From: Amniculibacterium aquaticum
GTDB taxonomy: Bacteria; Bacteroidota; Bacteroidia; Flavobacteriales; Weeksellaceae
Direction: 5' to 3'
DNA length: 64,000 nucleotides
Assembly: GCF_003852705.1 (NCBI RefSeq)
Contig: NZ_REFA01000004.1
Span: forward strand, 1-64,000
The position numbers and the translations under genes were made by a program. The number at the start of each line of letters is the position of its first letter. Position 1 is the stretch's first letter. Shown one piece after another: positions 1 through 8,308 of the stretch. The notes beneath the pieces are model-generated. The model did not search any database. It saw nothing but the letters and a program-made list of their open reading frames with translations, and had not been told where the DNA came from.

Positions 1-256
1 TATTCTTTTGCATAGAGAAATTTGTAGTTATTTTTCCTCTAATATACTGAATACCAGTCTTTTAAACAAATAATTAACGCCTTTTTTTAAAGGTGTTTAT
101 CGATTTTTTTACTTTAAACAAGTTCATTATTTTGATTTTTACAAAGGTAAAAGAAATAAAAGAATATTTTATTCTAACAAATATATTTTATTCTGTGTGA
201 TATAGTGAATTTTGAAAACAAATTACAACTTTGCAAAATTAATTAAAAGAAATACT
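1..256. other. left-edge intergenic region, no confident gene
   Basis: No gene can be supported here. A plus-strand frame is open from the window edge to a TAA at about 73 and could be the last 23 codons of an upstream gene. A minus-strand ATG at 13 could equally start a gene running off the left edge. Nothing distinguishes the two. An imperfect hairpin (about 77-100, AACGCCTTT pairing with AAAGGTGTT around a T-rich loop) followed by a T run may be a terminator for an upstream plus-strand gene. No promoter with both consensus elements was found before the small secreted protein gene. Confidence 0.4.
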
Positions 257-508
257 ATGAAAAAGAAATTATTTACTTCAATTATGGTTTTATCCCTAAT
301 TACCCCACAATTAGTTAGTGCAAACAAAGAAATTCAAACAAAAAATACTTGTGTTGAATGGGGTATATTAGGGCTTACTTTTTGGACTGGTTCTGTAACT
401 GTCGATATATTGGACGATAATGGTCAATATCTACGAACTGAAATAAGAAACTGTACTGGTAGGGTAAAAGAAACAATTACACCACCACAAGACTATAATG
501 TTAATTAA
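257..508 (+). CDS. small secreted protein, 83 aa, unknown function
   Basis: I do not recognise this protein. It begins with a clear Sec signal peptide (MKKKLFTSIM then a hydrophobic stretch ending near LVSA, residues 1-22), leaving a mature peptide of about 60 residues. The mature part has two cysteines (Cys32 and Cys66), a hydrophobic GILGLTFW segment, and a proline-containing tail. A TTG-started extension upstream to 212 exists, but the ATG at 257 directly precedes the signal peptide and is preferred. It is first in a set of four exported or lipidated proteins, separated from the second by a hairpin. The two cysteines could form a disulfide, perhaps served by the CxxC lipoprotein two genes downstream; that is inference. 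Confidence 0.7.
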   Translation: MKKKLFTSIMVLSLITPQLVSANKEIQTKNTCVEWGILGLTFWTGSVTVDILDDNGQYLRTEIRNCTGRVKETITPPQDYNVN

Positions 509-532
509 AGTTAAAGTTCTTCGTTAGAGCAT

Positions 533-560
533 AAGTTGTCCATATTTTTGGGCAACTTTT
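533..560 (+). terminator. intra-operon hairpin after the small secreted protein gene
   Basis: A nine-pair stem (533-541 with 550-558, one G-T pair) encloses an eight-base AT-rich loop and is followed by TT. It lies between the small gene and the next ORF, both plus strand. It could partly terminate or protect the mRNA, giving more of the first product than of those downstream. Confidence 0.65.
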
Positions 561-581
561 AGCATTTAAAAAAGCAAAGAA

Positions 582-1688
582 ATGATAGGAAATTTAAAAA
601 ATATTTGGTGTTTTGTATGTATTTTTTCAACTGTAATATTTAACGCTCAAGACAAAAACATTACAATAGTTGATGCGAAAAAACAAGCAATATCTCAAGT
701 TGGAATCTATACACAAAAAAAGAAAATAGGAGAAACTAATGCCTTAGGAAAAGCAGTTATTGGCAATATGAGTCCGAACGATTCTGTATATTTTATAAAA
801 AATGGTTTGGACAATCCTGTTTTCATATTCAAAAACATACCTTTAGAGCTAAAAATGGATTCCATCCGAACCTCAAAAATAGAAGAGGTCGTGATTAAAA
901 GTGATAAGTTTGATGTCCAACAAATACTTAACAAAGTTTTCATGGTGGTAAGAGATACAACTTTGAATGTGCCTGTTAGAAAATATGCATTAAAAATGTC
1001 TTTAGCCACAAAAGAAAAAACTTATTATACCATTGACAATATCTTTTTTCAAAAAGGAAAAGAATTGTTTGTGGAAAGTAAAAACAATTTCTATATCGAC
1101 CCTAATTTTGTGAGTTACACTAACACCGCTTTTAATGACACAGGTAAAGTAAAGAGAAAAATACTGTACAAAGATGAAGAATTTATACCATTACGAGGTG
1201 CTGATGATACCGTTTTTCTCATCCATTTTGCAAGAGTACAAATACAAATTCTAAATTTAATACGAGAATTCCAAAAGTATGATTTCAAAATTTGGAAAAT
1301 AGATGGAAAATACATTCTAAAATTCAGTCCAAAAAAAGAGGAAAATAGATTGTACAATGGTAGTTTAATAATTGATACCGATGATTTTGGAATTTATGAG
1401 GGGATATTTAAGCTTTCAAAATCTAAAAAAAACACACAAAATACAAGCATTGACGAAAAAAGTAAAGCCTATAAATTTTTTATTGATAGAGATGATGTGA
1501 TGATTATTAATCAAAAAAATAATGGAAAATACTATTTTCATTATTATGAAAACAACTACCAATATAGAGGGCTAAATAATGGTATTAAAAATGAAACTTT
1601 TTATGACAACACCTACATCAACCCAATAAACAATGTAAATATAGACACTGCAATCCCTTTTGATTTTAATAAAATGAGTTTTAAATGA
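582..1688 (+). CDS. secreted carboxypeptidase-regulatory-like domain protein
   Basis: Exported 368-aa protein with a signal peptide (about residues 1-22, ending FNAQ). Residues about 25-100 resemble the carboxypeptidase D regulatory-like beta-sandwich common at the start of Bacteroidetes cell-envelope proteins (a variable-item, default, GETNALGKA pattern, then IEEVVIKS). The rest, rich in Lys, Tyr and Asn, is not recognisable but is probably beta-rich. There is no TonB receptor plug or barrel, so this is not a truncated receptor of normal size. It overlaps the next gene by four bases (ATGA), implying translational coupling. The molecular role is unknown; I infer a periplasmic or surface partner of the small secreted peptide and GLPGLI protein. 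Confidence 0.6.
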   Translation: MIGNLKNIWCFVCIFSTVIFNAQDKNITIVDAKKQAISQVGIYTQKKKIGETNALGKAVIGNMSPNDSVYFIKNGLDNPVFIFKNIPLELKMDSIRTSKIEEVVIKSDKFDVQQILNKVFMVVRDTTLNVPVRKYALKMSLATKEKTYYTIDNIFFQKGKELFVESKNNFYIDPNFVSYTNTAFNDTGKVKRKILYKDEEFIPLRGADDTVFLIHFARVQIQILNLIREFQKYDFKIWKIDGKYILKFSPKKEENRLYNGSLIIDTDDFGIYEGIFKLSKSKKNTQNTSIDEKSKAYKFFIDRDDVMIINQKNNGKYYFHYYENNYQYRGLNNGIKNETFYDNTYINPINNVNIDTAIPFDFNKMSFK

Positions 1689-2080
1689 AAAAAAAAATCT
1701 TTATTGTTTCTCTATTTCTGCTATTAGGGTGTTATAAAGAAACCACGCATACAGTGTCTTTTCTAAAAACACAAAGCAAACAAAACAATAAGAAACAAAT
1801 AATCATATTGGTTTTATCTTCAGAATGTATTGCCTGTACAGAAAAACTAAAAGAACTCAATAGACAAAGTCAACATTTTACTAAAAATGAATTTTGGATT
1901 TCTACTCGCTATAGAACTGCTTTAATAAAAAAATGTAATTCGCTAAAAATACCCTTAGAAAAATATCATTTTATAGAAGATGCAACCATTAACAATCAAT
2001 TAAACTCTGGAATAATGGTAGAATATCCATCGATGTACAAATTGGTAAAAAACAATCTAATGAAAATTAACAATTTATAA
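1685..2080 (+). CDS. lipoprotein with thioredoxin-like CxxC motif
   Basis: A 131-aa protein with a lipoprotein signal (lipobox LLGC, acylated Cys16). A short beta strand (IIILVLSS) is followed by ECIAC, that is Cys48-Ile-Ala-Cys51, the position of a thioredoxin-fold active site. A helix and further segments fit a minimal thioredoxin-like fold, and the YPSM near residue 118 fits a conserved cis-proline. It is short for the family, so a truncated or lineage-specific form is possible. A thiol-disulfide role outside the cytoplasm is plausible given the two-cysteine secreted peptide at the start of the operon. Membrane anchoring is well supported; the redox role is inferred. Confidence 0.6.
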   Translation: MKKKIFIVSLFLLLGCYKETTHTVSFLKTQSKQNNKKQIIILVLSSECIACTEKLKELNRQSQHFTKNEFWISTRYRTALIKKCNSLKIPLEKYHFIEDATINNQLNSGIMVEYPSMYKLVKNNLMKINNL

Positions 2081-2085
2081 ATAAA

Positions 2086-2958
2086 ATGCGAAAAACAACA
2101 ATTTTATTAATCCTTTTTCTTTCTAATTTGGCTTTATCTCAAACCAATGCCAATCGTTTTTTTTATGAATTAAAATTCAAACAAAAGAAAAATGCAAGAG
2201 AATTAGAGAATGTATTAACAGTACTCGATGTTTTGGATAAACAATCAACTTATAAAGATTATACTTATGCCTCTCAAGATTCCATAATGAAAATAAAAAT
2301 TGAGAATGCAAAAGAGACCAATAATTTTACTGAGATATTAAAGAAAATAAAAAACCCTAAAATATCTTACAAGGTGATTAAAAAATTGCCTTCCCAAGAA
2401 ATTTCATTCATAGAAGTTTTAGAAAGTGGCACTTTACCAGTATATTTAACTTATAATGAAATTGTAAATCTAGACTGGAAAATCGAAAATTCTAAAGAAA
2501 ACATTAACAATTATGATTGTCAGAAGGCTACCCTAACCTTCGGAGGCAGAAAATGGATAGCTTGGTTTACCAATCAAATCCCAATTAGCGATGGCCCTTA
2601 CAAGTTTCATGGTTTGCCTGGATTAATCGTTAAGATAGAAGACAACTCCAAAAATTTTATTTGGCAACTTGTTGGAAACTACAAAATTACCAATTATCAA
2701 GAGTTTTCTGAAATTGAAAAATTAAAAAAAATCGATAAAGGAAATTATAAAACAGTCCCAAAAATAAAATTTGCTAAAGCTATTTCTCAATATGCGCAAA
2801 ACCCATTTGCCATGATGAAAAGCCAATTGACCAAAGAAATGTTAAACAATAAAGTTCCAGGTACAGAAACCACGCTTCAACAATTAATAAGAGATGAGGA
2901 ACTTAGGATTAAAGCCCTTCACACAAATGAAAATCCTATTGAAATCACCAATCAATAA
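2086..2958 (+). CDS. GLPGLI family protein
   Basis: Exported 290-aa protein with a signal peptide (residues 1-18, ending ALSQ). It carries the family signature GLPGLIV at residues 176-182, preceded by the usual DGPYKFH, and the upstream RKWIAWFTNQIPIS block typical of the family. GLPGLI proteins are confined to Bacteroidetes, occur in several paralogues per genome, often beside TonB-dependent or carboxypeptidase-regulatory proteins, and have no established biochemical role. It starts five bases after the CxxC lipoprotein stop, so it is clearly in the same operon. The gene converges on nadB, with a shared bidirectional terminator. Confidence 0.85.
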   Translation: MRKTTILLILFLSNLALSQTNANRFFYELKFKQKKNARELENVLTVLDVLDKQSTYKDYTYASQDSIMKIKIENAKETNNFTEILKKIKNPKISYKVIKKLPSQEISFIEVLESGTLPVYLTYNEIVNLDWKIENSKENINNYDCQKATLTFGGRKWIAWFTNQIPISDGPYKFHGLPGLIVKIEDNSKNFIWQLVGNYKITNYQEFSEIEKLKKIDKGNYKTVPKIKFAKAISQYAQNPFAMMKSQLTKEMLNNKVPGTETTLQQLIRDEELRIKALHTNENPIEITNQ

Positions 2959-3040
2959 CAACCCAATACATGAAGTGTGTCTGCTATTAAATTTGGCTTG
3001 AATTTTACAATCTGAGCCATTTTCAAATATAACCATTCCA

Positions 3041-3075
3041 AAAAAAATAGTGGACAATATTGCCACTATTTTTTT
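3041..3075. terminator. bidirectional terminator, GLPGLI gene / nadB
   Basis: Perfect 13-pair stem (3041-3053 with 3063-3075), AT-rich at the base and GTGG/CCAC at the top, nine-base loop. It has T runs on both strands and overlaps the nadB stop codon. Confidence 0.85.
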
Positions 3076-4661
3076 ATCAATGCTTGATCGGTAAGGTCTT
3101 TATTGTAAAAAGCGCCTTTATTTTCCTTCATTTGCAGAGATTGCTTAATGATCAAATAAGAAATATTAACCAAATTTCTAAGTTCTGAAAGTTGTGGCGA
3201 CATGATGGAATAGTTGTACAGCTCGTTCACGGCTTCGTATATTTCGAATTGTTTTTTCTTTGCCAATTCCAATCGGGAGTTGCTACGGACTATCCCTACC
3301 AAATCGCTCATCATTTCTTGCAATTGTTTTCTTAGATAGGAGACCATCACCATTTCGTCCATCATTTTCATGCCTTCTTCATTCCATTCGGGGATGGCTT
3401 TCAGGTCGTTGAAATTGAAGTCGTTTTCCTGTAACAATTCCACAGTTTTCACCGCTGCCTTATGTCCAAAAACCAAACCTTCCAACAAAGAATTGGATGC
3501 CAAGCGATTGGCTCCGTGCAATCCGGAATTGGTACACTCGCCCACGGCAAATAGATTTTTTATGGAACTTTGTCCGTCCATATCCACTTCTATCCCGCCC
3601 ATCAGGTAATGGCAGGCCGGGACAACGGGGATCAGTTGTTGGAAAGGATCCACCCCTTCGGACATGCATTTTTTGTAAATATTGGGAAAGTGTTCTGTGA
3701 ATTTTTCTTGATTCATTTCACGACAATCCAAACCAACATACTCGTCACCGGAAATTTTCAGTTCGTTGTCAATGGCTCGTGCTACAATATCTCTGGAAGC
3801 CAACTCTTGCCTTTCGTCGTATTTTTGCATGAAGGGTTTTCCGTCTTTTGTACGGAGTTTTGCGCCGTCGCCACGCACCGCTTCCGAGATCAAAAACAAC
3901 ATGCCATCGTGTTTAGAATACATGGCTGTTGGGTGAAATTGCAAATACTGCATGTTGCTCACCTTGCCTCTTGCTCTGTGGACAAAGGCAATACCATCGC
4001 CGGTGGCAATAATCGGGTTGGTGGTATTTTTGTACACATGACCGGCACCGCCCGTTGCTACTAATGTTATTTTGGCAGTAATTTTCTTTATTTTTTTATT
4101 TCTTTCATCCAAGATGTAAGCACCGTAGCAATTGATTTCTCTATCATCAAAAGTTTTCCCGGGAACATGGTGTTCGGTAAGTAAATCGATGACATAATGG
4201 TGGTCCAGAATTTCAATATTTTTGGATCGGTTGATGGTGGCAAGCAAAGCTCTTTCTATTTCGAAACCGGTGATGTCTTTGTGGTGAACAATTCTATTTT
4301 CTGTATGTCCACCTTCTCTGCCCAACTTATAATGGCTGTCCTGATCCATATCGAATCGGGTACCCCAATCCACCAATTCTTGGAAACGGGCAGGGCCTTC
4401 TTTGATGACCATTTCGACCACGGCACGGTTGTTTTCTCCGTCTCCGGCACGCATGGTATCTTCGATATGCTTTTCAAAATTATCGTTATCAAAATCGGTC
4501 ACTACCGCCAATCCGCCTTGTGCATATTTGGTATTGCTTTCGTCTTCATCGGATTTGGTTACGATAATGATGTGTGCTTCCGGCATTTTTTCCGCAATTT
4601 TTATGGCATACGAAAGACCTGAAATCCCAGAACCGATTACGAGTACATCTGCTTTTATCAT
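3066..4661 (-). CDS. nadB: L-aspartate oxidase
   Basis: Flavoenzyme oxidising L-aspartate to iminoaspartate, the first step of de novo NAD synthesis, using oxygen or fumarate as acceptor. The 531-aa length is normal. An N-terminal FAD-binding Rossmann motif (VIGSGISGLSYAI) is followed by TKYAQGGLAV, the GREGGHTENRIVHHKD segment, and HGANRLASNSLLEGLVFG near the end of the FAD domain, all typical of NadB rather than of succinate dehydrogenase. The quinolinate phosphoribosyltransferase gene nadC lies 40 kb away in this window; nadA is not present. It is last in a four-gene minus-strand operon beginning with the serine hydrolase, 27 bp after the haem-binding protein gene. Confidence 0.95.
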   Translation of the reverse strand: MIKADVLVIGSGISGLSYAIKIAEKMPEAHIIIVTKSDEDESNTKYAQGGLAVVTDFDNDNFEKHIEDTMRAGDGENNRAVVEMVIKEGPARFQELVDWGTRFDMDQDSHYKLGREGGHTENRIVHHKDITGFEIERALLATINRSKNIEILDHHYVIDLLTEHHVPGKTFDDREINCYGAYILDERNKKIKKITAKITLVATGGAGHVYKNTTNPIIATGDGIAFVHRARGKVSNMQYLQFHPTAMYSKHDGMLFLISEAVRGDGAKLRTKDGKPFMQKYDERQELASRDIVARAIDNELKISGDEYVGLDCREMNQEKFTEHFPNIYKKCMSEGVDPFQQLIPVVPACHYLMGGIEVDMDGQSSIKNLFAVGECTNSGLHGANRLASNSLLEGLVFGHKAAVKTVELLQENDFNFNDLKAIPEWNEEGMKMMDEMVMVSYLRKQLQEMMSDLVGIVRSNSRLELAKKKQFEIYEAVNELYNYSIMSPQLSELRNLVNISYLIIKQSLQMKENKGAFYNKDLTDQALIKK

Positions 4662-4688
4662 AAATAATTTTGATTAGAATTAATGATC

Positions 4689-5147
4689 TTAATACTTTTC
4701 CGACTTTAAAATATCGGTGAAATAGTTAATCAACACTTTTTTCTGGGCATCGTTCAATTTGGCGTCAGGATGATAAACCGTATATCCTGCAATGGGCATT
4801 CGGTTTTGTTCCAAATCGGCAATGCTGCTTTCCAACATATTTCTTTTTAGATCCTGATTGTAGGTGGTCCAAATGGAAAAATTAAGATGCTCCCTACCCT
4901 CGTTGATGTGATCTTTTATGGCCCAAGACACAGGAGCTATTTTGGCATAATCCGGATAAATGGTCTCGTTGGAATGGCAGTCGTAACAAGCCGACTTCAG
5001 AATTTCTTGAACATTTTTCGGCGTATTGAAAACCGAAACAAAATTTTCTGAAACCTTTACCGGTGGGTTTACTTTATCTACAGGTACCAATTGCATTAGA
5101 CCAAAAATAACAACAAGTATAACGAGTATTTTAACTAATTTTTTCAT
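4689..5147 (-). CDS. haem-binding domain protein (Haem_bd family)
   Basis: A 152-aa exported protein with one N-terminal membrane segment (about residues 5-21) and a single c-type haem site, CYDCH (Cys54, Cys57, His58). The pattern CYDCHSNETIYP followed by a Trp-containing segment and a late RMPIAGYTVYHPDA matches the short haem-binding domain found in many Bacteroidetes. It is probably anchored in the inner membrane facing the periplasm and carries electrons; its partner is unknown. Its start overlaps the stop of the Ig-like lipoprotein gene by one base, and nadB follows. Confidence 0.8.
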   Translation of the reverse strand: MKKLVKILVILVVIFGLMQLVPVDKVNPPVKVSENFVSVFNTPKNVQEILKSACYDCHSNETIYPDYAKIAPVSWAIKDHINEGREHLNFSIWTTYNQDLKRNMLESSIADLEQNRMPIAGYTVYHPDAKLNDAQKKVLINYFTDILKSEKY

Positions 5148-6895
5148 TAATTTTTCATTTTTAATTTTCCAGGCTCTCTTTTAGGCTGGTTGTTATGAAC
5201 GGGGCGGTTTTGTGGTTTTGCCCTATCCTTCGCCTCTGTACCCAATCCGGAATTCGCCTCTGTTGACGAAGTTTCCAAGGTGCGATTGTCGTTCAGATCC
5301 CAAGGTTCTACCATTTCCCAAAGTGCTTTTACCAAAACCGGTTTGTAATAGATTTTTACTGGTTCGGCGTGGGTTTGTGTTTCAAAATCGGCTTCGTCCC
5401 ATTGCCCATTTTTATTTTCATCAATAAAAATTTTCATGAAATAAGTTCCCGGTTTCACAATATCAAAGACCACCTCACTAGTTTCTGCTTTTTTGCTGTA
5501 TTTTACGGTATTGGCCGAGTCAAACAATTTCACCCAAAAAGGCACAGCAGGTACTGGTGATAGGTTAACGGTCAGCTTTCCGTATTGTTCTATTCCATCC
5601 GCAGAAATGTCCCAAAGATAGGATTTGGAATTTGATTTGTAAAAAGAAGAAATCGTTTCTTTAGGTACCGTGAGTTGGTATTTTTTCCCGGATTTGAAAT
5701 CGGATTTCACAAGGATTTGATAAGGATTGGTAGGTGATACCGTTGCTGTAAAAGCTTGAGTAATAAGACTATCTACTTTCAACGACCACTTTTCGGTGTT
5801 CAGTTCTTTTACAAAATAATTAGAATTTATTTTAAAATCTTCATTGGGAGCCAATTCCGTTTCTTCGCTATTCAAAGTTAAATCGTCTTTGGATTGATAA
5901 CGATAGGTAATGGAAGTTTCTTTTTGGGGTTGCGCATCGGCTTGGTAAGAAAATTTTATTCCTTCCGGACTATCCACTCCAATATTTTGAGTTTTGGCAT
6001 CAAACCAGACCATCGCGGTATCGGATTTTGGCAGGTGGCTCACACGATACTCTTTTAGTTTTTCCGTCAGCGATTCTATTTTTACATGTTCCGGATGTCC
6101 TTCGTACAGGAACAAAACACCGCCCAAAACTGCTTTTGCTTCTTTAAATTTCACCTGCTTTTTGGATGGAAAAACCGCCAGTTTCAATCCGGAAATACTT
6201 TTTTCTATGTGTAAAGCTTCTTTAATAAAACCGATTTTTTCTTTTCCCGAATCGTAGACAGAATTGGCATTCTCATCTTGAAAAGCAATCAGTTTGTAGG
6301 TTCCTGGCGAAAGGTAATTCAGTTCAAAATAGCCGTCGTCATCTGCTTTGGTGATGTAATACGGTTTTTGTTTGTAATCGATGCTGTCGCTATCGGGATA
6401 CAGCCCCACCACAATGGGCTTAGACTCCTTAGAGTCCTTTATTTTCAGTCCATCTTTGACCTCTCCACTGATGTACAAATCGTCCAAATGATCGCCTGTA
6501 GAAAATGCGTAGTTAAAATAGGAAAGTACATTGCCCTCGTTGTTATCGGCAATGGCATTACCAAAATTGAAATTGTAGGTGGTATTGGCTTTTAGGCTAT
6601 CTTCCCATTGTACCAAGATGTATTTATTGGCCAAACTGTTTGGCAAAATCTTTTTAATATTTTTTATGGGAGGCGAAATGGTCAGGTTTTTTGTAATGTC
6701 CTTCAGGGTGATGTATTTGTCAAAATACAACCTAAGCTCTTTGGTAGATGCAGGAACATTGACCTTTGAGCTGTCGATGTTAGAAAACAAAAACTTCGGA
6801 GCCAGGGAATCTTTTTTCCCACCGACCGGCGAACCCACTCGAGCACAAGAAATGAGAAATGTTGAAACGACAATTAGGAAAAGAAAATTCTTCAT
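5147..6895 (-). CDS. Ig-like domain lipoprotein (Big_5 type)
   Basis: A 582-aa lipoprotein (lipobox LISC, Cys17). The sequence after it, RVGSPVGGKKDSLAPKF then ELRLYFDKYI, is the N-terminal Ig-like (Big_5) domain found in a conserved Bacteroidetes lipoprotein family. Residues about 140-230 and 460-510 contain short beta-sandwich segments with YDSGKEKIGF and DENKNGQWDEADF, resembling SdrD-B/prealbumin-like modules. The last 50 residues are Asn, Pro and Lys rich and disordered. A structural cell-envelope role is likely; the exact function is unknown. It sits between the serine hydrolase (16 bp upstream) and the haem-binding gene. Confidence 0.75.
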   Translation of the reverse strand: MKNFLFLIVVSTFLISCARVGSPVGGKKDSLAPKFLFSNIDSSKVNVPASTKELRLYFDKYITLKDITKNLTISPPIKNIKKILPNSLANKYILVQWEDSLKANTTYNFNFGNAIADNNEGNVLSYFNYAFSTGDHLDDLYISGEVKDGLKIKDSKESKPIVVGLYPDSDSIDYKQKPYYITKADDDGYFELNYLSPGTYKLIAFQDENANSVYDSGKEKIGFIKEALHIEKSISGLKLAVFPSKKQVKFKEAKAVLGGVLFLYEGHPEHVKIESLTEKLKEYRVSHLPKSDTAMVWFDAKTQNIGVDSPEGIKFSYQADAQPQKETSITYRYQSKDDLTLNSEETELAPNEDFKINSNYFVKELNTEKWSLKVDSLITQAFTATVSPTNPYQILVKSDFKSGKKYQLTVPKETISSFYKSNSKSYLWDISADGIEQYGKLTVNLSPVPAVPFWVKLFDSANTVKYSKKAETSEVVFDIVKPGTYFMKIFIDENKNGQWDEADFETQTHAEPVKIYYKPVLVKALWEMVEPWDLNDNRTLETSSTEANSGLGTEAKDRAKPQNRPVHNNQPKREPGKLKMKN

Positions 6896-6911
6896 TTCGC
6901 AAATTTAGAAA

Positions 6912-8162
6912 TTATTCTCCGTTTGCATTGTCAGTCGCACTGTCTTTTTCCAAACCAGTATCGTTCATAATCTTACTCAGTCTCGATTTTTCCAACGGGA
7001 AATCTTCAAACAAACCTGACAGAGCCAATGCTGTGTACACACGGTTGGAATATTTGTTCCCGATGGCAATGATGGTCACATCGGATTTTAGAAGATGGGC
7101 AAAAACAGAATTGGTACCGTGCCACCATCCGTTGTGGTAGGTCAGTTTTTCACCGTTATCAAAAATTTTCATTCTAAAGCCCAAACCGTAGTTGTTTATC
7201 CCTTTTTTCTCGTTGCTGTAGGGTTGGAAGATCATTTTCTTAAGATCCGATTTAACAAAATTTTTGGAGTACAGTGCTTTTGAAAAATTCAGCAAATCTC
7301 GAGGTGTGGTGTACACATTTTTGTCGCCATAGATTAGATCCAAACGATCCAATGGATACAGTCGGTTCCCACGATTGTAGAACGATTGCGCTGCAGAAGG
7401 GATGTCCTTTTCTCTGAAAATAAAAGAATTTTTCATTTTTAGAGGTGCAAAAACCATCTCTTTCATGGCTTGTGGAAATGAGACACCGGTCACTTTTTCT
7501 ACAATAAGAGCCAACAGGGCATAGTTGGTGTTGCAATACATGAATCCCGTGTTGGTTTCTCGAGCCAAATCGGGTTTGTACTTGATCATCAGGTTGAGAA
7601 TATCCTTATTGCTTAGGTAAGGTTTGGACAATTCTTCGGGCTGAGGTGTGATGGTTTCTATAAAATTTTCATATTTTGGCAATCCCGACCTTTGACTTAA
7701 AAGATGGAAAACCGTTACTTTTTTGTATGGAAATTGTGGGAAAAATTTGGTAACGGGATCGTTGATATCAATTTTTTCTGCATCGGCAAGCTTCAAAACC
7801 GCCATTGCCGTCATGGTTTTAGAAACGGATGCCACATGAAGTGCTGTATTGGCATTGATGGCCGTTCCGTTTTCTCTGGCAAAGCCTCTGTATTTTTCAG
7901 AAATAATCCGATCGCCTTTGGCTACCAAAAAAGAACCGCTTAGGTCACCTTTCTCCCAAACTTTCTGGTAATAATTGTTGATGTATGGAATTATCGAATC
8001 GGCATTGGACAGGCGGCTTTCCTTTTCGGAAAAGACTTTATCCAAATTTACATTTCCAAAATTAGGGAGTTTTGTTTTGCTTTCTTCGATGTAGTTTTCT
8101 TCTTTTTTGCAAGAGGTGATGATGGAAAACCCGAGCAAAAACATTATGATACTTCTCTTCAT
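6912..8162 (-). CDS. beta-lactamase-fold serine hydrolase lipoprotein
   Basis: A 416-aa class C beta-lactamase/DD-peptidase-like protein. It has a lipobox (IITSC, Cys18), the catalytic SxxK motif SVSK (Ser112, Lys115), the YxN motif YCN (Tyr209-Asn211), and a late HNG (in TYHNGWWHG) in place of KTG. These are the three active-site motifs of the esterase/D-aminopeptidase branch, which mostly acts on peptides, esters or peptidoglycan fragments rather than on beta-lactam drugs. It is the promoter-proximal gene of the operon that ends with nadB. The substrate cannot be told from sequence. Confidence 0.85.
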   Translation of the reverse strand: MKRSIIMFLLGFSIITSCKKEENYIEESKTKLPNFGNVNLDKVFSEKESRLSNADSIIPYINNYYQKVWEKGDLSGSFLVAKGDRIISEKYRGFARENGTAINANTALHVASVSKTMTAMAVLKLADAEKIDINDPVTKFFPQFPYKKVTVFHLLSQRSGLPKYENFIETITPQPEELSKPYLSNKDILNLMIKYKPDLARETNTGFMYCNTNYALLALIVEKVTGVSFPQAMKEMVFAPLKMKNSFIFREKDIPSAAQSFYNRGNRLYPLDRLDLIYGDKNVYTTPRDLLNFSKALYSKNFVKSDLKKMIFQPYSNEKKGINNYGLGFRMKIFDNGEKLTYHNGWWHGTNSVFAHLLKSDVTIIAIGNKYSNRVYTALALSGLFEDFPLEKSRLSKIMNDTGLEKDSATDNANGE

Positions 8163-8249
8163 TCTTCATTCAAAATCACTGCAATTTAGGGCTTTCTACT
8201 TTGTTTTGATAAGGTAAATCTTAATATTAATATTTTTTTAACATCTTTA

Positions 8250-8287
8250 TAAAAAAAACCTTTCCAAATTATTATTTAGAAAGGTTA
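8250..8287 (-). terminator. terminator of the 8309-8800 gene
   Basis: An eight-pair stem (AACCTTTC 8257-8264 with GAAAGGTT 8279-8286) followed on the minus strand by seven or more T residues. Confidence 0.8.
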
Positions 8288-8308
8288 AATCTATTATAAG
8301 TTGAACGA

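Noticed and set aside
3370-4677. Several plus-strand ORFs opposite nadB, up to 164 codons
   Set aside because: They lie wholly antisense to a well-conserved enzyme, have no signal, domain or start context, and reflect codon bias of nadB.
6912-8162. Possible drug beta-lactamase
   Set aside because: The SxxK, YxN and HNG motifs fit the esterase/peptidase branch; a lipoprotein with HNG in place of KTG is not evidence of drug resistance.
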